A DNA stretch of 64,000 bases, from NCBI GenBank assembly GCA_907165065.1, contig OU015532.1, positions 35,134,339 to 35,198,338 on the forward strand, in the 5' to 3' direction. Shown here one piece after another: positions 1 through 13,300 of this stretch; position 1 is the stretch's first letter; every line of letters starts with the position of its first letter. Origin of the DNA: Caprimulgus europaeus. Lineage: Eukaryota > Chordata > Aves > Caprimulgiformes > Caprimulgidae. The position numbers and the translations under genes are program-made. The notes below the pieces were generated by a model. That model had not been told where the DNA came from. It made no database searches and saw only the letters and a program-made list of their open reading frames with translations.

Positions 1-1211
1 AGAATCATAGATTGTGTCCTTTGAGATTTTCTTCCTTAGAGTGCAACTCACACTGGAACCCCAGAGTGTTAACTTATTAGTTGTTACTTACAGTAGACTT
101 CCCACTGGCTGTTAGCTCAATTTTTTGTTGATTGTTTTTAAAACTTTGGTTACAGAGAGTTTGGTTGCAGTACGGTACATTTGTGACTTATGAGCAGTCA
201 AAAAACATGTCAGGCTGTTGCTGAGTCATAACATTTGATTGTTTCTCATCTTTTGGCTGAGTTGCAAGGAGATTTTTTTCTTTAAGAGCAACAAATGCAA
301 CAGCTTCTTCATTTCAATATAGGGCACAAGAGGGTAGAAAGGATTAGAGAGGAGGAAAGGACAGATCACTGTTGCAATACATCTGATTAGAAAAAGAGAC
401 TCTAAGCAGACTTTGCTAAACTGAACTAAGACGCACAGAAGGTGTAAGAGCAGCCTAGAAAGAACTATATTCTTATTTCCTGAGGTTTTTAACTCTAATG
501 CCTCTTAAAAGATTATTGATAAGATATTTGTCAAATTTTGTGTTTCTGGCCTTATTCTTTGCAGGAGTTCAGGTAGAAGTCGTGAGAGTGTACTGCTGTG
601 CTTGGATGTGGGCAAGTCCATGTGAGTGGCTGGGAGCAGCAACTTGAGAAGTTTCTAGTTTTAGGCAGTAGAAACTGCACTGCAAAGTTCTGTATCTTTA
701 AAAAATATCCAGATAAGAATTTAGTCCTGGGAATAAGCCTTATACACTCGGAGCCAGAAGCACTAAGCAGACTCTACAGTTTTGGAATAGTATGATAGGT
801 AAGATAGGCTGTAATGATACAGATCCCTCTAACCCAATTCCAAACACTGACCACAAATGGTTATCTAGGGACAAGTAAGAATAAAACCATCAAATATGAT
901 ACTTACAATTTTAATGCTGTTCCAGTCTCCAGTTATCTTTCGCTCAGGAGATTTCCCAACTCTGAAGAGGTTTATCTTTTCATATCCCCATTGTATCTTT
1001 CTGACAGATATTTGTGTAGTCTTCACTTGAGCAAATACGAACTTTTAGCATCTGCCACATTTTTGGCAGGGAGTTTCAGGGTTGTGTCATCCATTATGTG
1101 AAGAAACACCTTTCTTTTTGCCTCAGCTCCTGCCTTGTGAAGAGGCTTCATTTGATGGCCTCTGCTTTTGTGACTGAACAATGGATTTAACATAATGGCA
1201 TAATGTAATCT

Positions 1212-1890
1212 ACTTTAGCCATTCCTTTCTTAATAAATCCTGGCTTTTGATTTGATCTTTTTTGACTGCCAGTGAATTTGAGCTGAATACTGATATTTGA
1301 GCTGATATTTTTATAAGTTAATCAAGGAGGTCTTGCTCGTACTGATACTCAGAAACCATCTAGACACAGTTCTGGACAACTGGCTCTAGGTGGCCCTGCC
1401 TGAGAATGGGATTTGGACCAGATGACCTCCAAAGGTCCCTTCCAACCTCAACTATTCAGTGATTCTGTGATTTTCATGGATCTATCTGCCAGATCTTATC
1501 TCTGTTAACACCTCATAATTCTATTTATAAGTGTGGACTATATTTTCTATAAATACCTCCATTTTTTTACAGTGACTTTATTTGAAATTAATTTCATTAC
1601 CATTTTACTGCCCAATTTTGTCCTTTTAAGTTCTGCATTTTTTTTCAGTTACACTCATATTTACTGTCCTTCATAACTTTGTATCATCAAACTTGTTTGC
1701 ATCTGCTTATCCACTTCTCAGATCTTTTAGGGAAGGAAGGTGCTAAACATCACAGAACAAGCAAGGATGCAGATGCAGAACTTCACTGCTGTTTCTCCCT
1801 CGTTGTGACCACTAACATTCTCATTTTCAACCAAAAATTCATCCATGCAAGGACATGGCTAATTGGTTTCTCCAAGGCTATCTGCCATAC
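1212..1890 (-). mobile_element. Ancient CR1-type LINE fragment, interrupted by a younger CR1
   Basis: Read on the minus strand, this matches the old CR1 family widespread in turtles, crocodiles and birds. On the plus strand I see the landmarks ccattcctttcttaat, ttttttgactgcc, a gagctgatatttt segment, ttcattaccattttactgcc and taactttgtatcatcaaac, in the order expected for the antisense strand. It is heavily diverged with no usable frame. The stretch 1348-1470 is a separate, younger sense insertion. The 3' boundary near 1890 is fuzzy. Confidence 0.6.
1348..1470 (+). mobile_element. Short CR1 LINE 3' end
   Basis: This is a roughly 120 bp 5'-truncated CR1. It has the usual end of ORF2 into 3' UTR (ctaggtggccctgcctgag, then ggaccagatgacctccaaag, then gtcccttccaacctcaacta) and finishes in gattctgtga. 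It lies inside the older antisense CR1. Confidence 0.85.
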
Positions 1891-4090
1891 TGCCTAAAAG
1901 TAATTACATATAGCAATGTGCTACTTAAAAGCTTATCAGGAGAAAAAAAATCAAAACCTTCAAAGGCACTAGAACCTAAGACACACTAACACTTACTATG
2001 CAGAAACATTTTCGAAACTCCAGAGAGAAGCTCTAAAAAACACAAGACCATTTTGTTGCACTTATACTAAGGAACCTCTGCATAGACAATTCAGTATCAG
2101 GGAAACAATTTATTTTTCATTTGTTCATGAGAATGTTTCCTGTAGAATATTGTTTGTACTAAAAATCATAATAATATTTTAGTTGTATGTCTAAATATAT
2201 GATAGTTAACTCAAGTGTATGAAATCGCCCTCATAACTGAGTCAGTGCAAATAATGTTTTTGTTGCCAAAGTGGAAAATATCTATTTGAAGTGATTCATA
2301 TGGTATTTTGCCTCATCAAACAAAAAAATTCCAAAATATCACATTATTTTGAAAGTAATATTCCTTTCAGTCCAATAAAAATTATGTTTCTGGCAGTACT
2401 AAGGAAATTGGGAACTAGATGTGTAAAACAAAAAGACAAAAAATTGTGCACATTTTGTCCTTTAGCCTTGAGAGAGAGGCCATCACCTGTGCTATTGAAA
2501 ACCTAACATAATTTCATAGGAGGAAACATTAACTCCTCCTTGAGTTTACCACTTCAGATTGCTCTTTATCCCATGTTTATCCATTTCACCCTCAATCAGA
2601 AAGCCAGACTAAGTAATTACATTCTTTAAGACATTGACTTTCTGACAGAAGAAATGTGTTGTATTTATGTAATAACATTTGTTCTAAGCCCTAAGAACAG
2701 GGCTGTCCTAATGAAATACACAATCTGTCCCCACAGAAAGGAGCCTTTTTCTTGAACAAAATCTGAGAATTAATGATGGTTTTCTATAAATACATCATTA
2801 TGTAAACTGTAAGGGAGAAGGGTTAGCAAGTGAAAGGATAGTGTAGACACAAAAATAAATGGATATGCACTAACTATAAACACTTTTGTGCTGGAAATTG
2901 GGAGGGGGCAGTTCTTCCCCTTGGAAGGAGTTTGGGAAAGTCAAGAGGTAACTTTGCTGCAGATAGAGGAAAGGAACTTGCATTGTTTTAAGAGGGAAGG
3001 TTCATGTTCTACTTGATATCAACCATGAACATTTGTTGGAACAAGGACTGGAACATGTATTTAGTTTTCAGGTAAAATTCCTAAACTCTGGGCTCAGAAA
3101 AAATGTTTTCAGGGTCATTGAACGTGTAATGCGTACAAAAGAACTGCTTCAAGCAATATGCATTGTGTAGTTCCAAACAATACCATTTTTTTAGAAAGTG
3201 TATTCCAAAGTGACAGTGACTTTCCCCAAACAGATTAAATTCCCCTATTCTAAGTCAGTTGGCATCTCCTACTTCTTATTATGTTTGCGTCATCATGCAA
3301 TCCTGAGATGTTTCCAGGTGGATCATCTTTTTGAAGACAATGTAGATCCTTTGAACAACAAAATAGCTGAATTTTCATCAAGAGAATGAGCAGCAAAAGC
3401 TGCTTAAGCCACCCTGGCTAGGCCCAGAATTGGATATTTGATTTTAAAAGGCAGCTATCTCATCCTCCTTTCTCTCAGTTTTGTAAGTTTATAATGGATT
3501 TTATTTCCTCCTGCTCTCTGGCAAAATTGATTGGCATATGGCAATACGCATGAAGCTCACATTCATGAGTATTTGTCCTGTAATTGAACTCATACTTGCT
3601 AGCCAATAAACTGTTTTCTGAAAAGTTAATTACCAATTTCTTTATTCCAAACCTAGGCTGATGATCATAAAAAATATGTCTTTTTGGCATAAAATTAGAT
3701 TTCAGTAATTCCTAATGAAAAGGTGTTTGTGCTGCACTTAGTGCTGTTTTATAGATCTTGATATAGAAATGAAGAGTAAATTAAAAGTTAAATATAGCAT
3801 TTATCTTACAAGGATGATTCTTAGAGTCATGTGCAACTAAGAAATTTTTGTTGCCAACAATACTGGTATTGACCTGAACATTAAGTAGATGTTTCTTGTT
3901 TTCCATCTCTCAAGTGCATCACACTTATCCTGAAAGATCTAAAAATTATTTTTCCAGTTGAAAAATCCTATTCAGTCTGCTGATGTTCTTTCGCTCTTGT
4001 TGTCTATTCTTATCTTACTATAATACCTGTTTTTGACATTTTGTTGTTGTTGTGATAGCTGGTAACATTTTACATATTTTATTCTTGTAG

Positions 4091-4364
4091 CTACACTGAA
4101 AGAACTCATATCCCAGACCATGGTGCGCTGGTCCCAGGAAGATCAGATCCAGGATCCAGAGCTAGTTCGGATTATGTACACCCTGCTGCGTAGGCAGTAT
4201 GACAGCATTGGTGAGCTCCTGCAAGCTCTGAGGAAAGCATACACCATTAGTGCTGCCTCTGTGAAGGATACCATTAATCTGCTTGCAGCACTGGGCCAGA
4301 TTCGCTCACTTCTCAGTGTCAGAATGGGAAAAGAGGAGGAATTGCTCATGATTAATGGATTAGG
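4091..4364 (+). CDS. RYR3: RYR3 window exon 1
   Basis: The acceptor is cttgtag and the donor gtatgg, a weak donor. The exon begins with the last two bases of a split codon, then p1-p90 from TLKELISQT, and ends with two bases of a split Gly codon (p91). It carries [20 protein letters not shown] and [20 protein letters not shown], typical of the central RyR helical region. Reading past the donor reaches a stop inside the intron, which explains the longer open frame to 4572. Confidence 0.95.
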
Positions 4365-7300
4365 GTATGGAATTAACATAATTTTATTTTTAAGTTTGTG
4401 TAAAGCTTTTTGTCATATTAGTCAATCCTTTCATTTTAGATCCTGGATGAAAATTACTGCTGTACTAAAATGCAGATATGTACCAGGGATTTTCATTTTC
4501 ACAGATATTTCCAAGGTGGCTCCAGTTGATCTCTCTACCAGTATCAAATGTGTCAAAGTTTCTGTGAATTAAGGTATTTTCTCATCTGAAGAAAATGGAC
4601 TCATTTTACTATAGTTAAGCCTAATTATTAAAGCTTCATCAAAGCACATGTTATAGCAGTTCTGAAGAGAAGCGATAACTTAAATCTTTACTGGTGTCAA
4701 TGCTACATCTTTCCTGCACTTAAAGCTCATGTGTTACATTTCATGCATGAGTGAATAAACTTGCTGGTATCTTTTTGATTGGAAAGTTTGTGCAGTTAGG
4801 TTGAACCAGCAAAGTATTGTTGTGATCTGAAATATTTCAAACTGGTTAGTATTTATTATGTCATCATCAGTGCCAACTTCAAGTACTTGAACATGGAAGA
4901 CTGCTTATTTTAACCTTTAGAATGTAAAAACTTTTTCTGCCTCTTTGCTATGAAATTCCCTTTGTTAAGCAGCATTATTATGGTGCATGCCTGCATGTCT
5001 GTTACTTATGTTACTCTTATGTGAATAATTTCCAGATTAGGCCATTTAATGTTCGAAGGAAGAAAAAAATAACAGAAAATTAATTACTTCAATTAAAACG
5101 GTGCATTTTAAGAGAAAATGATAGTACAATTACCCAAGAACTGTATTTATTTGTCCTTTGTGAAGAACATTGAACAATTTCTCTCCCTTACAACAGTTAT
5201 AAGGAACTTCCATCATTCTTACTATTTCACTGTGAAAATGGTATTGTTTTTATAAAAATTACAAAGACTTAAGTTGAATTGAGCGAGTCATGGGAACAAC
5301 TCATTAGTTAGTATGTGACAGTATTACATCACTTGTCCCTGATGCTGAGTTTGGAAAGTCACTGAGAATTCTAGGAGGTGTAAAGGATAAATTTTGTCTA
5401 AACTCAGCATGTGCATAGCCCCTTTCCCAGAGATGCTGTATTATCAGTCATCTTCCGTTCGCAGTGTTCTCTATTTCTTCAAAGCAGGCTTGATGTCTGT
5501 TACTTGCCATTTGTTTTTAACAGGTTGACCTAAAATCTTAGAAATCCCTGGATTCCCTGTGGAAAAATATAAATTGTGTTCTAGATTGTGAAACCAATAT
5601 AGCAAGTTCTAGGACATGTTGAGAGGATGGAGGGCAGCGTGAAAATGTTAAAATAAGTCTGTTTAATGGACTGTATGCCACTCTACATCTTCTGACAGAT
5701 TAGCTTAATTTTGGAAATATTGATGAAATATATTTAATAGGTAACCTTGAATATTATGTCTATTTGTTGTCTTCTATGTTATGAACAACTGAAAAAAAAA
5801 TTAAGGGGTGTTACTACAGAGGCAAGATTAATTTACTGATACTCATTCTCTACTCAAAACATAACAGAATATATTCTTTTCCACTTAGATCATCACAGAA
5901 TATATTTTTTCTTTGAACAGAACAGATGGTAAGAGTAATTTAAAGGTGAAGAAATGCCATTTTAAAATAATTTTAAAGTTTAGATTCTTACTATATAGAA
6001 TTTATGAAAACTAGAGGAGTGACAGCATGCTGAAGTGTGAAGCTTTTAGTTGTCAGGCGTTTTTGTATTATACTGAAATCTAAGAATTTAAAACTAAGTT
6101 ACTACTAGTGAATCTGAAATCTCTAATAGTGTATCATTGATTTAAATTAAAATGGTGTTTCTTGTTGCCTTTTCTTCCATTTTAGGGATATAATGAACAA
6201 CAAGGTGTTTTATCAGCATCCTAACTTAATGAGAGTCTTGGGCATGCACGAGACTGTTATGGATGTGATGGTGAATGTGCTTGGAGGAGATAAATCTCAG
6301 GTAATTTCTCTGTAATTTTATTGTGTGTTTTGCATTTTGAACCTTTCTGGAAGTATATTTGGATATTTAAGAAGAAATATCTGAAGAAAAATAGATCTCC
6401 CTCATGTAAGATAGATTTGGCTTGTCCAAACTGAAATACTGATTGATGTTAAAAATAGAAGTTTTTATAGTACTAGAGGGAGAAGCCCAGCATTCTAGGA
6501 CTTGATTTTTAACAAGTGAGAGGTTATAGGTGTTTCATTTGTCTTTTAATAGGATTTTAAGAGGTTTTGTTCTTATTTTAAATTAAATATGTTAGCTGCA
6601 TTTATGAGTGTGGCTCTGCTAGGAAAACATACCTCTTAATCTTAGATTAAGTGTTACTAGCAATAAGCTATAACAATGGAATAAGCAACTTAAATTTTAA
6701 TGCTCAAATTCAAATACTTGAATTGAGCAATATTTTTTTTTTGCAATGTTGTATTTTCCCATTTCTTGGCGTTACGCTTGAATACGTATGTGTTAGTTTA
6801 AATATGGAGTGGCATAAATTTTGAGAAGCCTTAACTGGACATCTCTCCAGGCTGGAGAGATGGGCAGAGAGGAACCTCATGAGGTTCATCAAGGGAAAGT
6901 GTAGGGTCCTGCATATGGGAAGGAATAACCCCAGGCACCAGTACAGGTCGTGGGCTGACCTCCTGGAAAGCAGCCCGGTGGAGAAGGACCTGGGAGTCCT
7001 GGTGGACAAGTTAAGTATGAGCCAGCAGTGTGCTCTTGTGGGCAGGAAGGCCAACGGTATCCTGGGTTGTATCAGGAAGGGTATTGCCAGCAGGTCAAGA
7101 GAGGTTCTCCTCCCCTTCTACTCAGCCCTGGTGAGGCCCCACCTGGAGTATTGTGTCCAGTTCTGGGCTCCCCAGTACAGGACGGACATGGAACTCCTGG
7201 AGCGTGTCCAGCAAAGGGCAACTCAGATGATTAAAGGACTGGAGCATCTTTCATATGAGGAAAGGCTGAGGGAGCTGGGCCTGTTCAGCCTGGAGAAAAG

Positions 7301-10300
7301 ACAACTCAGAGGGGATCTGAGTAATGTTTATAAATATCTAAAGGGAGAGTGTCTAGAGGACGGGGCCAGATTCTTCTCATTGGCACCCAACAATAGGACA
7401 AGAGGCAATGGGCAAAAACTGCAGCATAGTAAGTTCCACCTGAGCATAAGGAAGAACTTCTTTACTGTGAAGGGTGACTGAGCACTGGAACAGGTTGCCA
7501 AGAGAGGTTGTGGAATCTCTCTCCCTGGAGATATTAAAAAACCATCTGGATGAAATCCTGGTTCATGTGCCCTAGGAGTCCCTGCTTGAACAGGGTGGTT
7601 GGACTAGATGACATTCAGAGGTCCCTTCCAACCTCAGCTATTCTGGGATTCTGTGACATTTAGGCTACTGAAGAAAGTAAAAAGTGAAGCAGGTTTATCT
7701 TCTTTCTTCTCTTTGCTTATGCCTGATGTTTTTACCCTATTGCCTCCCTCCAAAAAAGAGGGGTCTCCTCTGATGCCAGTACTGCTTATCTTGTTTTTGT
7801 TTGCCTGACCACTCATTTTTCTTATGTATTTGGAACAATTTTTAGCCCATTTTACTACCTTCTGCTTATTTTGTCTCTGTCTGGCAACTTCTCGTTGCTT
7901 GAATGCCTTCTCTGTGCAGCTGCAGCCCTCTTCCTTTGCCTCTTTGGTCACATAGATCATATACTTCTGTAAAATACTTATACATTGTGTCTGGCTATAC
8001 CATCATGGTGTTACTCACATACTGGTGTTAGTTATTCTATTTTAATATGCTCACATTTGATTTCATGGTAAGTTACAGTTAATTATAATATGATTAATAA
8101 TTTGCTAATTTATAGGTGTCACAACCCTCTGTTTTTGCTACAACATGTACATATAGTCAAAGGTGGAAAAAACCTGAAACCAAATCAACAACTGAAGAGT
8201 GTCTTCTAATTCTATTAAAAATGTTTTCATATAAAATTTTAGTAACATAGAGCTACAAAAATACTTTATAGAAATTACCATGATACCCTTCAAAGGGAAT
8301 GCAGACTTGGAAATTACTTAGTAACCTGGTGTTGCAGCATTTAATGTGCATGGCCACCCCAAATGTCCTATTTTATGTCTCTGTCTTTATGAGATGCGTG
8401 AGGAGAGTTAGGTACCTCAGAAGGAGTCCAAAGCTTCACCTACTGAACTGGAACTGGCATAGGAGTAGAAGTCTTATGAAGAAATATGGACAAGAAATAG
8501 GGTTTGTTTGGAATTTGATCTTTTCCAGACTCTGGTGCCTCATTTTCTCTTGAAGTGTGGAAACTTCCAGATACTCATGATTCAGAACCCTTAATTTTCT
8601 TACGGAGTCACAGGGCTACAGTCATGTTATGAAATAACACAGCAAGGCTTATTAACAAAAAATTTTGCATACCATTAGCACAGATGTGAGATATTGCAGT
8701 GGGGAGATTTTGCAGAACAAACCACTGGGCAGAGACGTGTACAGGCAGAGAAGTGTTGCTTCCGAGTTTGAAGCCTGAAGTTTCCTTCAACTGCAACCTT
8801 GCAGGGAGAGAATGTACTGCTTTTAAAATTATTGTCATCTGCTGCCTGTTGATCTTCTGCTAGCAAACTTAAATTCTAATCTGGCAGAGAAGTCTTATTT
8901 GAAAGGTTGCTTACCCTAGGTGGAACCACCAGGCTGTAATCTGGAAAAGGAGCATGTTTGTGCATGCTCCACATCCTTCACTCTGCCAGGTAAGGTATTC
9001 TTCTTCTGAAGAAAAAGGAGTAGGGCCAGAAACTAAGCCTGCCTTGGTCAGCTATGGTTTTATATTCTCATTTGAAATTCTCTGTGGGTTTGTCCAGAGA
9101 GTTGTATATATACAGTTCAAGTATAGAAGTATGGTGGTGGCATCAGGCGCTGCTTTTCCTGCTCTCAAGCAAGTTCCTCACAGCTAAATCGATAGTATGT
9201 TCCCTTTAATTTTCTCTTTCCAGCTTCATGGACATTTCTGTCTGTTCAGTGGTACAGTTTGAAGAGGCAGAATGAGCAACCATACAATATAGTCTCTGGT
9301 ATAGGGATTAGGCATTTTCCTAGGTTGTGACAGCAGATGGTTTAAACTAGATCTTCAGTTGCTTGGTTTAAATTATTTTATCATGAGACTGCATTGAGAC
9401 ATGTAGTGAGAGTGTTACAGCTCACACTTCTCTGAAGGAACGGTGAGAAGGTAAAAACTTGTCAATTCAAACTGAAGCAAATTTATACCAGACTCCTTTC
9501 CAGCTGTGCTATTACTAAATGAGTCAGAAACAGATGAGGAGGTCTGTAGAATATGGTGCGACTGGAGGGTATCTCAGTACCTTAGAAGTATTTTGCTAAC
9601 AAAAACCTGGAAAGGTGCTTCATTGGTGAAATGTATATCACACAAAATACTTGGGAAGCTTGCAGAATTTCCATCACAGTTAAGTCTTAGGGTGTATCTT
9701 AATGCCTAAAAGAGTTATTTTTTAGATCTTAAAATTTTGGAATATTAATATCACGTTGATTTCTGGTGTTGGTTTTTCATTCATTTTCAGCAAATCTTGA
9801 GCAACACCCTTTTTGGCTCTCAGAATTGAATCGTTTTACTTCAAAATTATTTCTTACAGATTGAAAATTTTAGAATTCCATATTCATATGTACTCCTGTA
9901 AATAATGAGGAATTTCCAAAATGAAAATTTTTAACAGTATTTCTGTTGCTGTAATTTTCTAAACAAAGTTATGTCACACATTCTGTTAAAATCCCTGTAA
10001 ATTTGGGAGTTGGAAGCTTTGTTGAATGTTTTCATGCATAAAATAATTTTTTTCATTAATTTTAATTTACCCTACATGTAGGAACAGAAATCATACACAA
10101 TGCTGCTTGTGCATAATAGCTCCTTCATGACTGAAATAGACAAATGAGCTGCATATATTAGCAAAAATGTGCCAAAGTAAAACTACAATTAATCAAGGCT
10201 CTAGAATTTAGGAAGTGCAGCTGATATCTTGAAAAGATAGTACATATCATATAGCTGTTTATCTCAGAAGATGTTATGACTAATTGTAACTTGTGAAATA

Positions 10301-13300
10301 TTCTTTCATCAGTGCTAGAGATTAAATTATTTTCAGAGGAGAAATCCTTGCCCATGATGTGCAGCAAGTAAAGTGTTGGGGTTTTTTGATAATTTTTGGT
10401 TTTAAAAGCATTGGATAGTTAATGAAATTTAATATTTTGCTGTATCTTATTAGGCCTATGCATTGAACAACATAGAAGTCTTGTAGAAATGTTTTATATG
10501 AAGACTATATATTCTTATTGTAATATGTGAGGATAAACTAAGGTTCTTGAACATTCTTTATTCTGTTATGACCTAATATTGCAGGTTGAGCTTGTCATCG
10601 TAATGCTGCTAAGATAGAGCTCTTGTATAACTGCATTTGCTAGTCGGCAAATGGCTTTGATGAGAATTATTTCTCCATTTTTTCCCCTTGTAGGTCCCCT
10701 GTAGCCCTCTGCAAAATGATTTTTCAACATCTTAAACCTAATGGCCTAATGAACACAAAAGTTAAAAGGAAACATGGGTCCTTTCTTAAGTTAGAAGCAA
10801 AGCAGCTGTCTGCTGCTTATCACCTTGGTAACTTCTCTGTGCTTTCCTTGTTAGGAGTGCAGGAAGAAGACTTGGAACAGATTGGTAATTAACATATTTC
10901 ACTGCTTTGTCAACTTTCTTCTTCAGCAGATCATTTTTCCTAAGATGGTGGCAAGCTGTTGTCGATTCCTGTGCTACTTTTGTCGAATTAGTCGTCAAAA
11001 CCAAAAGGCCATGTTTGAGCATCTCAGTTACTTACTGGAGAACAGCAGCGTTGGACTGGGTACGTCATGTAGCTGTAACAGCTAAAAGCAAGACCAGGAG
11101 GAACTGTGATATCACAAGACTAGTATCTAATTTGTATAGCAAGTTGAAATATGTGATGAAGCCTCTCTGAGACGTAAACCACTTTGTGGTTTCACCTCTT
11201 TTTTTTTTTCTTCCATTTTCCTTTCATCCTTATGTGTCTTTGAATTTTAATAGTTAACAGAGTAGTCTAAATCTGTGTTTTTAAATAGCTTGAAAAATTC
11301 AAGATTAAATCCATACAGTTTGACATTTTTTTCCATTCAAAATAGTTGTGATTGGAACTCCAAGATTAAATTAACCCTTTTTGGTGCTTGGCTGTTTAAT
11401 CTCTTTTACTTTACCTTCCTTCTAAAGTTTGGGTCACTGATGGGAATTTAATGTTTTTCCTTTGAAACACTGCATGTATGTTTTTAGTGGGCTCGCAATA
11501 GATTTTGTAACACGAGGAAAATTGTCTGGGCTAGATAGATGGCTATGCTAATAAGGTATGGCAAGGCAAGACAGCACGCAATTTCACAGTGCTTTACCTG
11601 TTCATGATGACTATTTCAATGCCTGCATTTGCCCATGTTAAATGCAGACAATGGGATAAGACTGAAAGAAAGAAAACAAGTAACACTGAAGCTTGAAAAT
11701 GTCTCTTTTAGCTGATATAGGCATGTTTTAAAATCTTGAATTGGTAGGGTTGTGCAGAATCACGTAGTTAACATGTTGCTCTACTAAAGAAATAGTATAA
11801 TATTCCTCTGATTTGCTGTGTTATTAATACTGATTTCTTCATCTGCATTTAAAACCAGTGTGGTTGAGTACGTTTATAGATATGAATGTCAAGTCAGAAA
11901 AAAATTTCAGCATTTATTTTAACATTATTCAAAACAGTTAACCAGGTTCTTGGTTGAAGAACAGCCATACAACTACTATAAATATATTTATGTGCTAGAT
12001 TCCACTGTGATTGCTGCCCTCTGCTGCATGACCGTAATTACTGCAAACAATTTAATTATTGTACTGTAACTTTCTTCTGCAGCATTTCCCTCAATGAGAG
12101 GTTCAACACCACTAGATGTTGCAGCAGCCTCTGTAATGGACAACAATGAGCTTGCCCTAGCATTGGAGGAGCCAGATCTCGATAAGGTAAGTGATGACTC
12201 TGACCTATTTGCCTATTTATTACATACTGTACTTGTGCTGGAAGAGGAAAGGGAAAGTTTGGTCATAGTAATTTTTTTAATATGATCTCCTCAGAAATAC
12301 TTGCTCTAGGTATGTGCTGACTCAAGGTAACACTGACTGACCAGAATTTTCCCTGATTTTGCTTTATATTTAGTGAGAATCACAGCAAAATAGATTTATT
12401 TCTATCTCCTGCATCCTTTCACTATTGTTATGTAGAAAGGATGACAAGAAAAAAGGTGTGGAACAGGAGAAAGGCATATCAAGAAACATTGTTTGGAGAG
12501 GAGCAAATTTGAGAATTAAGAGGAGAATATGAAGAAAGGAAGCAGGTCTTTTGGCTTAAATAAGTTATAGAGATTGATGGGGATGAAGGTAACAGCTAAG
12601 AGAATGGAAGGACAGGTATTTGAAGAAGGGAAGTTGGAACAGGATTTTAAGGATAGTTGTAGCAGGAAACTGAATCCAGGACACAGGTCATTGGCAATGC
12701 TTAGGAATAAAGGGAAATATGGGAAGAGGCAGGTTGAACTAGAAGTGATGGGTAAAAGGATACAAAAAATGCCATGAAAGTTCTTCGTATATCCACAAAG
12801 GAAAACAGATTAGGAGATGGAAGACAGGTGCACAGTCAGGAGAGGAGGAAAGCAGGGAAAGGAAGTGATGTGCTAACAGAACATTGGGGAACTGAAAACA
12901 AAAGGCAGGGTTTAATATAAATGAAGGAGAACAGTTAAACACACCTAAATGATAGCTTAGCACAGGGAGAGCCTCTCTGCAGTATGGGAGAATCCTGTGA
13001 TGAGAGTAGGAACTGTTGTGGGGGTGTTTGTGATAAGCATATGCTGTGAGAAAGGAAAAGTTGGGAAATAGAAATAAATGGACATGTGATGGGAATAGCC
13101 AGGAGAAGACAGAGGCAAGAATATGACTGGGAGGGGTGTGAGGGAGCACAGGAATATAGTAATTAGATAAAGGTAGCGTTGAGAATGATCAATTTTGTAT
13201 CACCTTCAAAATTGCTGAGTGCTCTGTCCTGTCATTAATAAAGATATTAAACAGTGTTGATCCTAGTGTTGACTCTTGGCCCTTAGTGTATCCCTTGGGA

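Larger units (their letters stand above)
1..4090. other. Upstream RYR3 intron (3' part)
   Basis: No RyR exon is recognisable here; the preceding exon must lie before the window. The sequence ends in a cttgtag acceptor at 4090. Apart from the nested CR1 remnants at about 1212-1890, I see only AT-rich unique-looking intron, and its short open frames have no family resemblance. Confidence 0.75.

Noticed and set aside
4365..4572. Extension of RYR3 exon 1 to the downstream stop
   Set aside because: Only intronic sequence without family match; exon 2 completes the split Gly codon and continues the RyR sequence.
6879..7481. 200-residue open frame as a host gene
   Set aside because: It is the C-terminal part of CR1 ORF2, with LERVQQRA and [10 protein letters not shown] motifs, flanked by CR1 3' UTR.
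12739..13149. 136-residue minus-strand open frame
   Set aside because: It is a by-product of the purine-rich block: its complement is pyrimidine-rich, giving Ser/Phe/Pro/Leu-rich peptide with no family resemblance.
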